A model generated the notes under the pieces. It had not been told where the DNA came from, did no database searches, and was given only the letters and a program-made list of their open reading frames with translations. Both the position numbers and the translations under genes were made by a program. From CALJFL01 sp047633055 (GTDB taxonomy: Bacteria > Pseudomonadota > Gammaproteobacteria > Pseudomonadales > Halieaceae), in assembly GCA_047633055.1 (NCBI GenBank), contig JBLIEI010000012.1:1-64000 (forward strand): a DNA stretch of 64,000 nt, in the 5' to 3' direction. Numbering within the stretch: the first letter of the stretch is position 1; each line of letters starts with the position of its first letter. Below, one piece after another: positions 35,688 through 44,926 of the stretch.

Positions 35688-36827
35688 TCAGAAGCGATTC
35701 AGCACAAAGCCGATCAGCATAATCTGGGGGACGGCCACCAGTGGCAGGAATAGAGCAATCTTCCAGGACTTCGTGGTATCACGAAGGGACATCAGCTCGG
35801 TATAGTCGGTGGCCACTCCCGCCATCAGAAAGGTAAAACTGTTGCCGGGTGCCGCGGCCCGGTTCATCAAATCCGCCGCGATGGGCGTAGCACCCTCCGA
35901 ACATACCTCGATAATCGTAGCCGCCAACAGGGTCAACCAGAGGCCGGCAAAGGTAGCGCCAAACCAAGTCGCAAAGGCGTCCGCGGGCACGAAAGCTCGA
36001 ATCAGAGCCGCCAAAATCAAACCAAACAAGGCCCAGCGAATAACCACCCGCGAGCCTTCCAGACCATCTCGCAGCAAAGCGCCGGTACCAACAAAAGAGA
36101 GACGAATACCTGCGCGAAACTCCGACCACATCTCCCTTAGAGGGCGCTCTTCACCTAATTCCTCGCGCCAGGGGTTAGTCGGTAGCTGGCCTGCGGAGAC
36201 CAACTTATCGAAGATCAGTCCGGTAATGATGCCAATCACCAATGACAACAGGATAAACAACAGCGTCCAACCCCAACCAATCAGGCCGATCAAAATAAGG
36301 GTGAGGGAAATAGAGTTCCACGGGCTAGCCAGTAAAAATGCCATCACCTGTCCCACCGAGGCGCCTCGCTCGTAGAGCTTCATGCCGACGGCCAGGATGC
36401 CGTGGCTGCATAAATCGAGACAGACACCAGCCAGTGTTGCCCGAAACATACCAGTTAAGCCGGCGTCGCGGCCCAGCACGCCCAACACTAACTCCCTCGG
36501 GATACGGGCCAGCAGCCCGACAAAAACAACACCCAGAGCCAGGCCCCACCACATCAGGTTAAACAATTCGAAAATGCTGCGGGTGAATATAGCCACGGGC
36601 GAGCCATGCTGGTGATCACCGGAAACGACAACCTCAGGACTCAGCACCCCCCCCCCATAAGCGAGGATTACCACACCCAAACACACCCAGAAAAAATAGT
36701 CGGTGCGCGCCGGCTGCTCACAACAACGGGATTCAGGCGCCTCTGCGGAATGACAGGCTGCCTGGGCAGAGCTACTGCATTCTCCGGGGCTCTCCTGAGT
36801 AGTGCGGGTATTACTCATGCCCTGCAT
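35688..36827 (-). CDS. Metal efflux permease, DUF318/ArsP type (SO_0444-like)
   Basis: The protein belongs to the permease family that includes ArsP and the SO_0444-type Cu/Zn exporters. A Cys-rich N-terminus (GECSSSAQAACHSAEAPESR then CC) is a plausible metal-binding segment. About eight membrane helices follow, with CLDLCSHGILAVG and IIEVCSEGATPIAADL as matching half-site motifs. It overlaps the end of the CueR-like gene by 17 bases (or starts at the inner ATG 36818) and would be made from the CueR-type promoter at 37245. A run of ten G codes for Gly-Gly-Gly near residue 58. The metal is inferred as copper from the regulator. Confidence 0.85.
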   Translation of the reverse strand: MQGMSNTRTTQESPGECSSSAQAACHSAEAPESRCCEQPARTDYFFWVCLGVVILAYGGGVLSPEVVVSGDHQHGSPVAIFTRSIFELFNLMWWGLALGVVFVGLLARIPRELVLGVLGRDAGLTGMFRATLAGVCLDLCSHGILAVGMKLYERGASVGQVMAFLLASPWNSISLTLILIGLIGWGWTLLFILLSLVIGIITGLIFDKLVSAGQLPTNPWREELGEERPLREMWSEFRAGIRLSFVGTGALLRDGLEGSRVVIRWALFGLILAALIRAFVPADAFATWFGATFAGLWLTLLAATIIEVCSEGATPIAADLMNRAAAPGNSFTFLMAGVATDYTELMSLRDTTKSWKIALFLPLVAVPQIMLIGFVLNRF

Positions 36828-37218
36828 CTTCCCCGTGAATCAATTCATCCAAAATCGCACATTCGGGGCCTTCATCTCCATTACAGCGCGTCGCCATGCC
36901 CGCAAGCACCTGCTGCATCCCTTGTAGTTGTTCAATACGCAGCTGCAATTGCTGGCTTTTATCCAACACGAGGTTTCTGGCGTGGGCGCTCTGCCGGTGC
37001 TTATTACGCAGCAGTTTCAGGAGTTGGCGGGACTCCTCAAGATCGAAACCTACCTCTCTCGACCGACCCAAAAAACGCAGCTCGCCCAACGCCCGCCCAT
37101 CGTACTGACGATAACCGTTTGCATTGCGGGCCGCCGGGGCTAGCAGGCCAATGTCTTCGTAATAGCGGATTGTTTTACTGCTCAGGCCGCTACGGCGGGC
37201 AGCTTCAGAAATATTCAT
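36811..37218 (-). CDS. MerR-family regulator, CueR-like
   Basis: I use the ATG at 37218 (MNISEAARRSGLSSKTIRYYE), because GGAG lies six bases upstream and the 135-residue length equals E. coli CueR; an ATG at 37230 is the alternative. The helix-turn-helix is followed by a long dimerisation helix and a metal loop with two Cys eight residues apart (CNGDEGPEC), the spacing of the CueR Cu(I) site. It is the first gene of an operon with the permease, downstream of a 19-bp-spacer promoter, so it probably controls its own transcription. Confidence 0.88.
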   Translation of the reverse strand: MNISEAARRSGLSSKTIRYYEDIGLLAPAARNANGYRQYDGRALGELRFLGRSREVGFDLEESRQLLKLLRNKHRQSAHARNLVLDKSQQLQLRIEQLQGMQQVLAGMATRCNGDEGPECAILDELIHGEDAGHE

Positions 37219-37244
37219 TGGCATCTCCATCTTGCAATGGAGCT

Positions 37245-37275
37245 AATGTAAACCTTACAGTGACTGGAAGGTCAA
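37245..37275 (-). promoter_or_regulatory. CueR-type promoter with 19-bp spacer and operator
   Basis: The minus strand reads TTGACC (37270-37275), exactly 19 bp, then TACATT (37245-37250). The spacer contains the dyad CCTTCCAGTCACTGTAAGG, very close to known CueR operators. The long spacer is the mark of MerR-type promoters, which the activator untwists. The -35 overlaps the stop codon region of recJ (ends 37272), so control is squeezed into the recJ 3' end. Confidence 0.9.
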
Positions 37276-39005
37276 GAGCCTATTTTCAAATCTTCGACAA
37301 TGAGCTGTACTGAGCGACGTCCTCTGAATTCGTTCACGTCCAGCCGGTACGCCGCCTCCACCTGATCGATCTTGTCGTCAGGCCAGACATCAAGGTCAAC
37401 GTTGAATGCAATTGCATCGATAATTTCACCGGTACCGGGTATCGCCAGCACCAATTTCAAGTGCTTCTCTCCCACCAGCCTCTGTTGAACAATACCGAAG
37501 TGTCCATCGAACATTGGCTCGGGGAAATGCTGACCCCATGGACCACCCAAACGCAGTGCGCTGGCAATATCCAGGGTGAACTCCTGGGCAGACAACTCGC
37601 CGTCGGAGTCGATGGTCGCCTGCAGCTCTACATCCTCCGCGTGGCGCTCCAGTTCGGCAACAAAAGCCTGGGAAAACTTCGGATACGCGTCCCGTGACAG
37701 ACTGAGCCCAGCCGCCATGGCATGACCGCCGAACTTACTGATTAAACCCGGGTGGCGGGTAGCAACAGCGTCGAGAATATCGCGGATGTGAATACCTGGA
37801 ATCGAGCGCGCAGAGCCTTTTATTTCGCCCGCATCGCCCTCGGCAAACGCAATGGTAGGGCGATGCAAGCGATCCTTAATCCTTGACGCGAGTATGCCCA
37901 CTACGCCCTGGTGCCAACCTTCTTCAAAGAGGGTAATCCCCAATGGCACTGCTGAGTTTTCCTCCAGTTCCAGGGATTCCAATGCGACCAGTGCTTCACG
38001 TTGCATACCCTGCTCAATCACCCTGCGGTCCTTATTGAACTGGTGCAGGCGCTCGGCCAGCGGCCGGGCCTGGTGTGCATCTTCACTGCGCAGGCATTCG
38101 ATGCCTATCGACATGTCATCCAGTCGTCCGGCTGCATTAAGCCGAGGGCCGACAGTAAAGCCCAGATCGGAAGCCACTAATGACTGCGGCTCGCGACCAG
38201 CGACTTCCAGTAAGGCGAGAATTCCCGGGCGCGCGTGCCCAGCGCGAATACGCTGCAAGCCCCCAGCCACCAGAATTCGATTGTTTCGATCCAGAGGCAC
38301 CACGTCGGCTACAGTTCCCAGTGCCACTAAATCGAGGTAATGGGCCAGATTAGGTTCAGGCAAGTTCTGATGTGAAAACCAATCGCGACTTCGCAACTCT
38401 TTACGCAGCGCCAGCATCAAATAAAAAATAACGCCCACACCTGCCAGGTTTTTGCTACCGAAGGAACAGCCAGGTTGATTGGGGTTGACGATGGCTGCCG
38501 CAGCGGGCAATTCTCTGCCTGCCAGATGGTGGTCAGTTACCAACGTTGCGATGCCCAGATCCCGCGCTGCTGCTACGCCATCTATGCTGGAAATACCGTT
38601 GTCGACGGTGATAATCAGGTCAGGCTTACCCAAAGCCGCCAGCTCAACGATTTCAGGGGTTAAACCGTAACCAAACTCAAAGCGGTTAGGGACCAGATAG
38701 GCAAGATTCGCGGCGCCCATGTCATACAGTGCACCCATCGCAAGAGCGGTACTGGTGGCACCGTCGGCGTCGAAATCACCAACGATGGTGATTCTCTGTT
38801 GCTCACGCAGCGCATCGGCCAATATTTCCGCCGCCGCACTGATATTAAGCAAACCCGAGGGTGGCAGCAGGTGCTTGAAACCCAAATCCAGTTCCGCGGG
38901 GGACTGAATACCTCTACCGAGGTAAACACGTTTTAGCAGTGGATGGATATCGGCGTCAGCGAGCTCACCTGATCCGGGGGCGCGCCTGCGGATAAGTTTA
39001 TCCAC
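37272..39005 (-). CDS. recJ: Single-stranded-DNA-specific exonuclease RecJ
   Basis: RecJ degrades single-stranded DNA 5' to 3' in recombination and mismatch repair. The 577 residues fit the family. The DHH phosphoesterase core has IVGDFDADGATSTALAMG, ITVDNGISS and the DHH motif in LVTDHHLAG. The DHHA1 domain has GHAMAAGLSL (SKFGGHAMAAG), and a C-terminal OB-like domain follows. It sits 8 bp after thrC in the conserved hom-thrC-recJ order. Confidence 0.97.
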   Translation of the reverse strand: MDKLIRRRAPGSGELADADIHPLLKRVYLGRGIQSPAELDLGFKHLLPPSGLLNISAAAEILADALREQQRITIVGDFDADGATSTALAMGALYDMGAANLAYLVPNRFEFGYGLTPEIVELAALGKPDLIITVDNGISSIDGVAAARDLGIATLVTDHHLAGRELPAAAAIVNPNQPGCSFGSKNLAGVGVIFYLMLALRKELRSRDWFSHQNLPEPNLAHYLDLVALGTVADVVPLDRNNRILVAGGLQRIRAGHARPGILALLEVAGREPQSLVASDLGFTVGPRLNAAGRLDDMSIGIECLRSEDAHQARPLAERLHQFNKDRRVIEQGMQREALVALESLELEENSAVPLGITLFEEGWHQGVVGILASRIKDRLHRPTIAFAEGDAGEIKGSARSIPGIHIRDILDAVATRHPGLISKFGGHAMAAGLSLSRDAYPKFSQAFVAELERHAEDVELQATIDSDGELSAQEFTLDIASALRLGGPWGQHFPEPMFDGHFGIVQQRLVGEKHLKLVLAIPGTGEIIDAIAFNVDLDVWPDDKIDQVEAAYRLDVNEFRGRRSVQLIVEDLKIGS

Positions 39006-39013
39006 CGACGGGT

Positions 39014-40411
39014 TCAGGCATTTATATGCTCGGTCATGAAGGCATGCACTGCACTAAGCTCATTGGGTAAGACTTCAAAACGTTCCTCGCGATCAAACAA
39101 GTCACTCAGATGCGCAGGCAAGGACGGCTTTTCCACAAGACCTGCACTGGTGATCGCATCGGGAAACTTGGCCGGGTGTGCGGTAGCCAACGTCACCATC
39201 GGCACACCGTCGTCGACATCCGATTCGAGAGCCGCCCTGACGCCGATAGCAGTGTGAGGGTCCAAAAGATATTCACAGTCGTTCCACGTGCGAGCAATCT
39301 GCTCACCCGTCTCTTCATCAGAAACCCGTTGGCTGCTGAACAGCGCTCTGGCCTTCGCCATCGCTTGTTCAGAAAACAGTACATCGCCAGTATCGAGCTG
39401 AGCCATCAGTTTGCTGACTTCGGCACCATCCCGGTCGTAGAGATCAAACAGCAGTCGTTCGAAGTTGCTCGAGACCGTGATATCCATACTGGGCGACAAG
39501 CTTTGCTCTAACGGTTGGCGTCCATAGGTGCTGCTGGTCATAATTCGATGTAGAACATCATTGCGATTAGTGGCAATAATCAAGCGCTTAATCGGCAGGC
39601 CCATTTGGCGCGCCAGATAGCCCGCAAATATATCGCCGAAATTGCCGGTGGGCACCGAAAAAGATACCTGCCGTGCCGGGCTACCCAAAGCCACTGCGGC
39701 GTAAAAATAGTAAACAATCTGCGCCATGATTCGCGCCCAGTTGATGGAGTTCACCGCCACCAAGCTGCGATCTGCCGGCAAAAAGCTGCGATCGCCAAAG
39801 CTGGCTTTCACCATCGCCTGGCAGTCATCGAAATTACCTTTCACTGCCACGTTGTGAATGTTGTCGCCAGCCACGGTTGTCATTTGTCGGCGCTGCACAT
39901 CGGACACCCGTTGATAGGGGTGAAGAATAAAAATATCAATATTCTTACACCGCTTGCAGCCTTCAATGGCGGCTGAACCCGTGTCACCAGACGTCGCGCC
40001 CATGATCACTACTTTTTGATGCTTGCGCTCCAGCACGTAATCCAACAGCCGGCCAAGCAGCTGCAAGGCAAAGTCCTTGAACGCCAAGGTGGGACCATGA
40101 AAGAGCTCCAGCACCCATTGATTAGGCGCAATCTGTACCATGGGAGCGACGGCGTTATGACGAAACTCCGCGTAGGTATCTTCGAGCATCACCTTAAGGT
40201 CGTCTGCAGGTATACAGTCGTCGACGAAGGGGGAAATAATTCTCTGTGCCAGTTGCGGATAGTCCATGCCCGCCATCTCCGCGATATCCTCGGGGCTGAA
40301 CTGCGGCAAAGATTCAGGAACATAGAGTCCGCCGTCTGCGGCCAGGCCTGTGAGCAGAACCTGTTCAAAATTGAGTGCTGGGGCATCTCCCCGGGTGCTG
40401 ATGTATTTCAC
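39014..40411 (-). CDS. thrC: Threonine synthase
   Basis: ThrC converts O-phosphohomoserine to threonine with pyridoxal phosphate. The 465-residue length fits the long form. The PLP Lys is in GPTLAFKDFALQLL. The phosphate-binding and active-site segments MGATSGDTGSAAIEG and SVPTGNFGDIFAGYLARQ are clear. It follows hom by 13 bp on the same strand. Confidence 0.97.
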   Translation of the reverse strand: MKYISTRGDAPALNFEQVLLTGLAADGGLYVPESLPQFSPEDIAEMAGMDYPQLAQRIISPFVDDCIPADDLKVMLEDTYAEFRHNAVAPMVQIAPNQWVLELFHGPTLAFKDFALQLLGRLLDYVLERKHQKVVIMGATSGDTGSAAIEGCKRCKNIDIFILHPYQRVSDVQRRQMTTVAGDNIHNVAVKGNFDDCQAMVKASFGDRSFLPADRSLVAVNSINWARIMAQIVYYFYAAVALGSPARQVSFSVPTGNFGDIFAGYLARQMGLPIKRLIIATNRNDVLHRIMTSSTYGRQPLEQSLSPSMDITVSSNFERLLFDLYDRDGAEVSKLMAQLDTGDVLFSEQAMAKARALFSSQRVSDEETGEQIARTWNDCEYLLDPHTAIGVRAALESDVDDGVPMVTLATAHPAKFPDAITSAGLVEKPSLPAHLSDLFDREERFEVLPNELSAVHAFMTEHINA

Positions 40412-40424
40412 GCTTGATTACCTG

Positions 40425-41732
40425 CTATCCATCCAGCGATTCGACCCGAATTCGGGTGATCTCGCCACTGATTGTATCGAGAGCTTCAATAGCCTGCACG
40501 GCTTTGTCGAGCCGCCCCTGGGCTGCTACATTGGTAATTACAAGTACTGGGACCTGAGCCTGTCCAATGGCAGGTGCCTTCTGAATCAGCGCCTCGATGC
40601 TAATGCCCTGGGCGCCGAACAGGCTAGCGACCTGCGACATGACACCGGGCTTATCCTCTGCCTGCAACCGCAAATACCACGCTGTCTCGACCTCCTCCAT
40701 TGGCACTATCGGCAGGCTGCGGATGGACTCTGCACCGAAACTCAGTGAGGGCGTACGGCAAACCTGGCCAGCGCTCAACTCACGGGCCAGATCGACAATG
40801 TCGGCTATAACCGCCGACGCCGTTGGCTCGCCGCCCGCGCCGGCACCGTAGTACAAGGTCGGACCTACGGCATCGCCTTCAACCAGAACGGCATTTTTAA
40901 CGCCATCAACGTTAGCCAGCAGGCGCTCTTCAGGGATCAACGTCGGGTGCACTCGCAACTCAACCCCTTTCTCGCTTTGTTTAGCGACCCCAAGATGTTT
41001 AATCCGGTAACCCAGCTCTTCCGCGTAATCAACATCCTCGGGGGTCAGTCGCGTGATCCCCTCTGTATAGACCGCGTCAAACGCCAAGGGAATACCAAAC
41101 GCCAGAGAGGCGAGAATGACCAATTTATGGGCCGCATCTATGCCTTCAACATCAAAGGTAGGGTCAGCCTCGGCGTAACCCAGGGCCTGAGCTTCCGCGA
41201 GCACGTCGGCAAAATCCCGCCCCTTATCTCGCATCTCGGTGAGAATGAAGTTGCCCGTGCCATTGATAATGCCGGCCAGCCATTCTATTCGGTTCCCCGC
41301 AAGTCCTTCACGCAGTGCTTTAATAATAGGTATGCCGCCTGCCACTGCCGCTTCATATCGCAGAGCAACACCCTGCTCCGCCGCCAGCGCAAACAACTCG
41401 TTGCCAAACTCGGCGATCAGTGCCTTGTTCGCCGTTACTACGTGCTTGCCATTGCGCAGCGCCTGCTCGATAAGCTCGCGGGCCACGGTAGTGCCACCAA
41501 TCAGCTCCACCAGTATTGCAACATCGGGATTATTCGCCACATCAAAAATGTCGCGACTGACCGCGGTAACGCCCAGCTCACAGTCAGGATTATCGCGCCG
41601 CGCACCTATCTGCACTACCTCAATGGGGCACTGCGCTCTAGCAGCTATAATCTTTGCATTGCGCTTGAGAACATTGAACGTCCCACTACCAACAGTACCG
41701 AGGCCGCAGATTCCTATTTTTACTGGTTTCAT
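40425..41732 (-). CDS. hom: Homoserine dehydrogenase
   Basis: Hom reduces aspartate semialdehyde to homoserine, feeding threonine and methionine synthesis. The 435-residue monofunctional enzyme has the NAD(P) fold (GICGLGTVGSGTFNVL), the catalytic region (AAVAGGIPIIKALREGLAGN; GIINGTGNFIL) and a C-terminal ACT domain (about 350-430) for threonine feedback. It lies between the alaC-type aminotransferase and thrC. Confidence 0.97.
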   Translation of the reverse strand: MKPVKIGICGLGTVGSGTFNVLKRNAKIIAARAQCPIEVVQIGARRDNPDCELGVTAVSRDIFDVANNPDVAILVELIGGTTVARELIEQALRNGKHVVTANKALIAEFGNELFALAAEQGVALRYEAAVAGGIPIIKALREGLAGNRIEWLAGIINGTGNFILTEMRDKGRDFADVLAEAQALGYAEADPTFDVEGIDAAHKLVILASLAFGIPLAFDAVYTEGITRLTPEDVDYAEELGYRIKHLGVAKQSEKGVELRVHPTLIPEERLLANVDGVKNAVLVEGDAVGPTLYYGAGAGGEPTASAVIADIVDLARELSAGQVCRTPSLSFGAESIRSLPIVPMEEVETAWYLRLQAEDKPGVMSQVASLFGAQGISIEALIQKAPAIGQAQVPVLVITNVAAQGRLDKAVQAIEALDTISGEITRIRVESLDG

Positions 41733-41772
41733 CTAAATCCTGTTTTTGCCTCGCAATGGCTGGGACGATAGC

Positions 41773-42960
41773 TCAACCGATACCGTCCTGTTTCATCATA
41801 CGTTTTATATTGCGTATAGCCTGACGGGTGCGATGCTCGTTTTCTATCAGGCCCAAACGAACATAGCCTTCACCGTATTCACCGAATCCGATACCTGGCG
41901 ATACGGCCACCTTCGCCTCCTCTAACAGCTTCTTACTGAATTCCAGCGAACCCATCTCCAGGTAGGCGTCCGGCAACTTTGCCCAGACAAACATAGTGGC
42001 TTTAGGCGGCTCCACCGGCCAACCAGCCGCATTCAAGCCTGAGCAAAGTACATCGCGTCGAGACTTATACATCGCATTAATTTCTGAGACACAGTGCTGA
42101 TCTCCTTCAAGAGCCGCAATCGCAGCGACCTGAATCGGTGTAAACATGCCGTAATCCAGATAGGACTTCATCCGTGCCAAGGCACCCACCAGTTTTTCGT
42201 TGCCACAGCAAAAGCCCACCCGCCAACCCGGCATGTTGTAACTCTTGGACATGGAGAAAAATTCGACGGCAACATCGCGTGCGCCATCTACTTGCAGAAT
42301 AGATGGCGCCACATAGCCGTCGTAACAAAGATCGGCATAGGCTAAATCCTGTACCACCCAGATTTCGTTCTCTCGGGCGATGGCAACAACCTTCTCAAAA
42401 AACTCCAGATCAACGCAGTGTGCGGTTGGATTAGAGGGGAAGTTCAACACCAGCATCTTCGGCTTGGGGAATGTGTTGCGGATTGCCTTCTCAAGTTCCT
42501 CAAAAAAGTCGATGTTCTCGCCTATGGGCACGTGGCGAATGTCTGCCCCGGAAATGACAAAGCCATAAGGGTGGATTGGATAAGAAGGATTAGGCACTAG
42601 AATTGCATCGCCGGGACCCGTGGTCGCAAGCGCCAAGTGCGCGAGGCCCTCTTTCGAGCCCAACGTGACAATAGCCTCGGTATTGGGGTTAAGCGTCACC
42701 TGGTAGCGCCGCTCATACCAATCGCAAATCGCCTTACGCAGGCGGGGAATACCTTTAGACTGGGAGTAACGATGGGTATCGCTGCGCTGGGCGGTCTCGA
42801 TCAGTTTATCAACAATATGTGCAGGAGTAGGCTGATCTGGGTTGCCCATGCCAAAATCGATGATATCTTCCCCAGCCGCTCTTGCTTTCTGCTTGAGCTC
42901 GCCAATAATATTAAAGACATAGGGAGGGAGCCGCTCGATGCGCTGAAACTGGTCGTCCAC
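41773..42960 (-). CDS. alaC: Alanine transaminase-type aminotransferase (AlaC-like)
   Basis: This class I/II PLP aminotransferase closely follows E. coli AlaC (formerly YfdZ), which makes alanine from pyruvate and glutamate. Visible motifs are RLPPYVFNIIGELK, IDFGMGNPDQPTP, the PLP Lys in FFSMSKSYNMPGWRVGF and VSPGIGFGEYGEGYVRLGLI. I choose the GTG at 42960 (VDDQFQRIERLPPYVF), giving 395 residues, because homology starts there. An upstream GTG at 43035 would add 25 residues. The gene often stands before hom in this lineage. Confidence 0.9.
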   Translation of the reverse strand: MDDQFQRIERLPPYVFNIIGELKQKARAAGEDIIDFGMGNPDQPTPAHIVDKLIETAQRSDTHRYSQSKGIPRLRKAICDWYERRYQVTLNPNTEAIVTLGSKEGLAHLALATTGPGDAILVPNPSYPIHPYGFVISGADIRHVPIGENIDFFEELEKAIRNTFPKPKMLVLNFPSNPTAHCVDLEFFEKVVAIARENEIWVVQDLAYADLCYDGYVAPSILQVDGARDVAVEFFSMSKSYNMPGWRVGFCCGNEKLVGALARMKSYLDYGMFTPIQVAAIAALEGDQHCVSEINAMYKSRRDVLCSGLNAAGWPVEPPKATMFVWAKLPDAYLEMGSLEFSKKLLEEAKVAVSPGIGFGEYGEGYVRLGLIENEHRTRQAIRNIKRMMKQDGIG

Positions 42961-43069
42961 GGTGATATAACTCGAATTACTGCCCACTGGCAGATTGGCA
43001 AAAAAGGGTGAGGAACAGTACTGAGTCAGCCCCACGCTGTCAACGCAGCGAGGGCCGCAAAGGGATTAT

Positions 43070-43825
43070 TTACTTCAGGCCCATACTCTCAATGAGTTGA
43101 TCGGCGGCCTGATAGCCAGGGATCATTTGTCCACTTTCGGTCACAATTGCTGGCGTGCCTCGTACACCCAGTTTACCACCCAGAGCATATTGGTCGGCCA
43201 CCGGGTTATCCGCACAGACATTGTTGTCAACAGGTTCACGATTTTTAAGTTTGGTCAGCGCGTCCTTTGGATTGTCTGAGCACCAGGCGGTTGCCAACTC
43301 GCGATAACTATCAGAGTCAACGCCAGACCGAGGGTAGGCCAAATAACGGACTTCAACGCCTTTTCTATTGAGCTCAGGGACTTCTCTGTGCAACTTCTGG
43401 CAATAAAAACAGGTGCTATCGGTGAACACGGTAACCGACCCGCGGATCTCACCCTCAGGAGAGAACACGATCATATCCTCAGTAGCAACGCTTGCAATCA
43501 ACGCTTTACGCACACCATCCTGGCTTCTTTCGGTGAGATTAACCAACTCGTCGCTCTGCACGGCATACAGGTCACCGATGATGAAATATTTGCCACTGGC
43601 CGAACTGTAGACCAACGGGCCATTTTCCAATTGCACCACGTACATTCCCGGTATTTCGCTGGCGCTCACGGACTCGACGCCCACGTTTTTACTGGGCACG
43701 ACCAGGTTTTTTCTTATTTCGGCTTCAACCTTGGCGTCCACTGGACCACTAGCAACGGCCACCTGGCCGATACACAAGCTGCACGCCAGTAAAGCTGCGG
43801 ATACACTCTTGAAATTCATATTCAA
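43070..43825 (-). CDS. dsbC: Thiol:disulfide isomerase DsbC
   Basis: DsbC is a V-shaped periplasmic dimer that shuffles wrong disulfides. The 251-residue precursor has a signal peptide (to about VAVASG), an N-terminal cystatin-like dimerisation domain and a C-terminal thioredoxin domain. The active site here is CFYC (DSTCFYCQKLH) rather than the usual CGYC. A second Cys pair (AWCSDNPKD and NNVCADNPV) matches the structural disulfide. The cis-Pro is in RGTPAIV. It follows xerD, as in Pseudomonas. Confidence 0.95.
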   Translation of the reverse strand: MNMNFKSVSAALLACSLCIGQVAVASGPVDAKVEAEIRKNLVVPSKNVGVESVSASEIPGMYVVQLENGPLVYSSASGKYFIIGDLYAVQSDELVNLTERSQDGVRKALIASVATEDMIVFSPEGEIRGSVTVFTDSTCFYCQKLHREVPELNRKGVEVRYLAYPRSGVDSDSYRELATAWCSDNPKDALTKLKNREPVDNNVCADNPVADQYALGGKLGVRGTPAIVTESGQMIPGYQAADQLIESMGLK

Positions 43826-43933
43826 TTCCCTGCATAAAATGATGTTGGAAGTTTACACCACGGCGGCGTGCCAGATGTACAGCAAAGTCTATCCTTTGAG
43901 CAAAAATTGCTGATTTAGTTCCTCGGCGAAGCC

Positions 43934-44839
43934 CTAACCTCGGGGGTGATGCTGGGCATGCAATTCCTGCATGCGAAGCTTGGCAACATGGGTGTAGATC
44001 TGCGTCGTGGTCAGGTCACTGTGGCCCAACAACATCTGCACCACCCGCAGGTCCGCGCCGTGATTGAGCAAATGGGTCGCAAAGGCGTGGCGCAATGTAT
44101 GCGGCGACAGTGCGGTCTTTATGCCTGCCCGCTCGGCATAGATCTTGATCCGATACCAGAAAGTCTGCCGAGTCATCTGCGTGCCGCGTCGGCTGGGAAA
44201 TACCACGTCACTTGGAATACCTTTTAACAACTCCATGCGCGGCCCTGCTATAAACCGCTGCAACCAGCTGACCGCCTCCTCTCCCATCGGTACCAGGCGT
44301 TCCTTACTGCCTTTGCCAAATACCCGCAGTACGCCCTGATTAACACTCACTTGAGACAACTGCAAACTGGTCAACTCGGTGACACGCAGGCCACATCCGT
44401 AAAGCAGCTCAAGCATGCTGCGATCACGAAATTCCAAGGCGATATCCGGGTCTGGAGCTTCCAGTAATTTATCAACATCCTGCTCTGACAGGGATTTCGG
44501 CAGCGGACGGCCCAACTTAGGGCTGTCCACGTCAAGGGTAGGGTCGATATGAATGCGACTTTCCCGGAGGCAAAAATGGTAAAAGCCTCTCGCACAGGAC
44601 ATGAATCTGGCTGTTGAACGCTGACTCTGCCCATTGCGTAGGCGATGACCGAGGTAAGATTGCAAGTCTACCCGGTCGGCTCGCAGCACGTTAGCGCCTC
44701 GCTCTGCCTGCAACCAATCATCATATTGACGCAGGTCGCCGCGGTAAGCGCTCAAGGTATTGTCGGACAGCCCTTTCTCCATCCACATAGCGTCGATGTA
44801 GCGTTCAATTTCTGGGTGCTCGGTGAGATCTTTGGGCAT
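43934..44839 (-). CDS. xerD: Tyrosine recombinase XerD
   Basis: XerD works with XerC at dif to resolve chromosome dimers. I use the ATG at 44839 (MPKDLTEHPEIERYIDAM), 301 residues. The N-terminal SAM-like DNA-binding domain precedes the catalytic domain with Arg (GCGLRVTELTSL), His-x-x-Arg (SPHTLRHAFATHLL), the second His (LLGHSDLTTTQ) and the nucleophile Tyr (IYTHV). Its place before dsbC supports XerD over XerC. Confidence 0.95.
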   Translation of the reverse strand: MPKDLTEHPEIERYIDAMWMEKGLSDNTLSAYRGDLRQYDDWLQAERGANVLRADRVDLQSYLGHRLRNGQSQRSTARFMSCARGFYHFCLRESRIHIDPTLDVDSPKLGRPLPKSLSEQDVDKLLEAPDPDIALEFRDRSMLELLYGCGLRVTELTSLQLSQVSVNQGVLRVFGKGSKERLVPMGEEAVSWLQRFIAGPRMELLKGIPSDVVFPSRRGTQMTRQTFWYRIKIYAERAGIKTALSPHTLRHAFATHLLNHGADLRVVQMLLGHSDLTTTQIYTHVAKLRMQELHAQHHPRG

Positions 44840-44926
44840 GGCTCGCACATTAGCATGGTTTCCCCGACGCATCGATTGGACGACTATTTAAGATAGGAGA
44901 AGGTCAACTTTCTAGGTGATTATCTT

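Noticed and set aside
40947..41771. 274-codon plus-strand frame opposite hom
   Set aside because: Antisense to a well-conserved gene and composition is not protein-like.
43022..43040. Stem CGCTG/CAGCG after dsbC as a terminator
   Set aside because: Short stem without a following T run on either strand.
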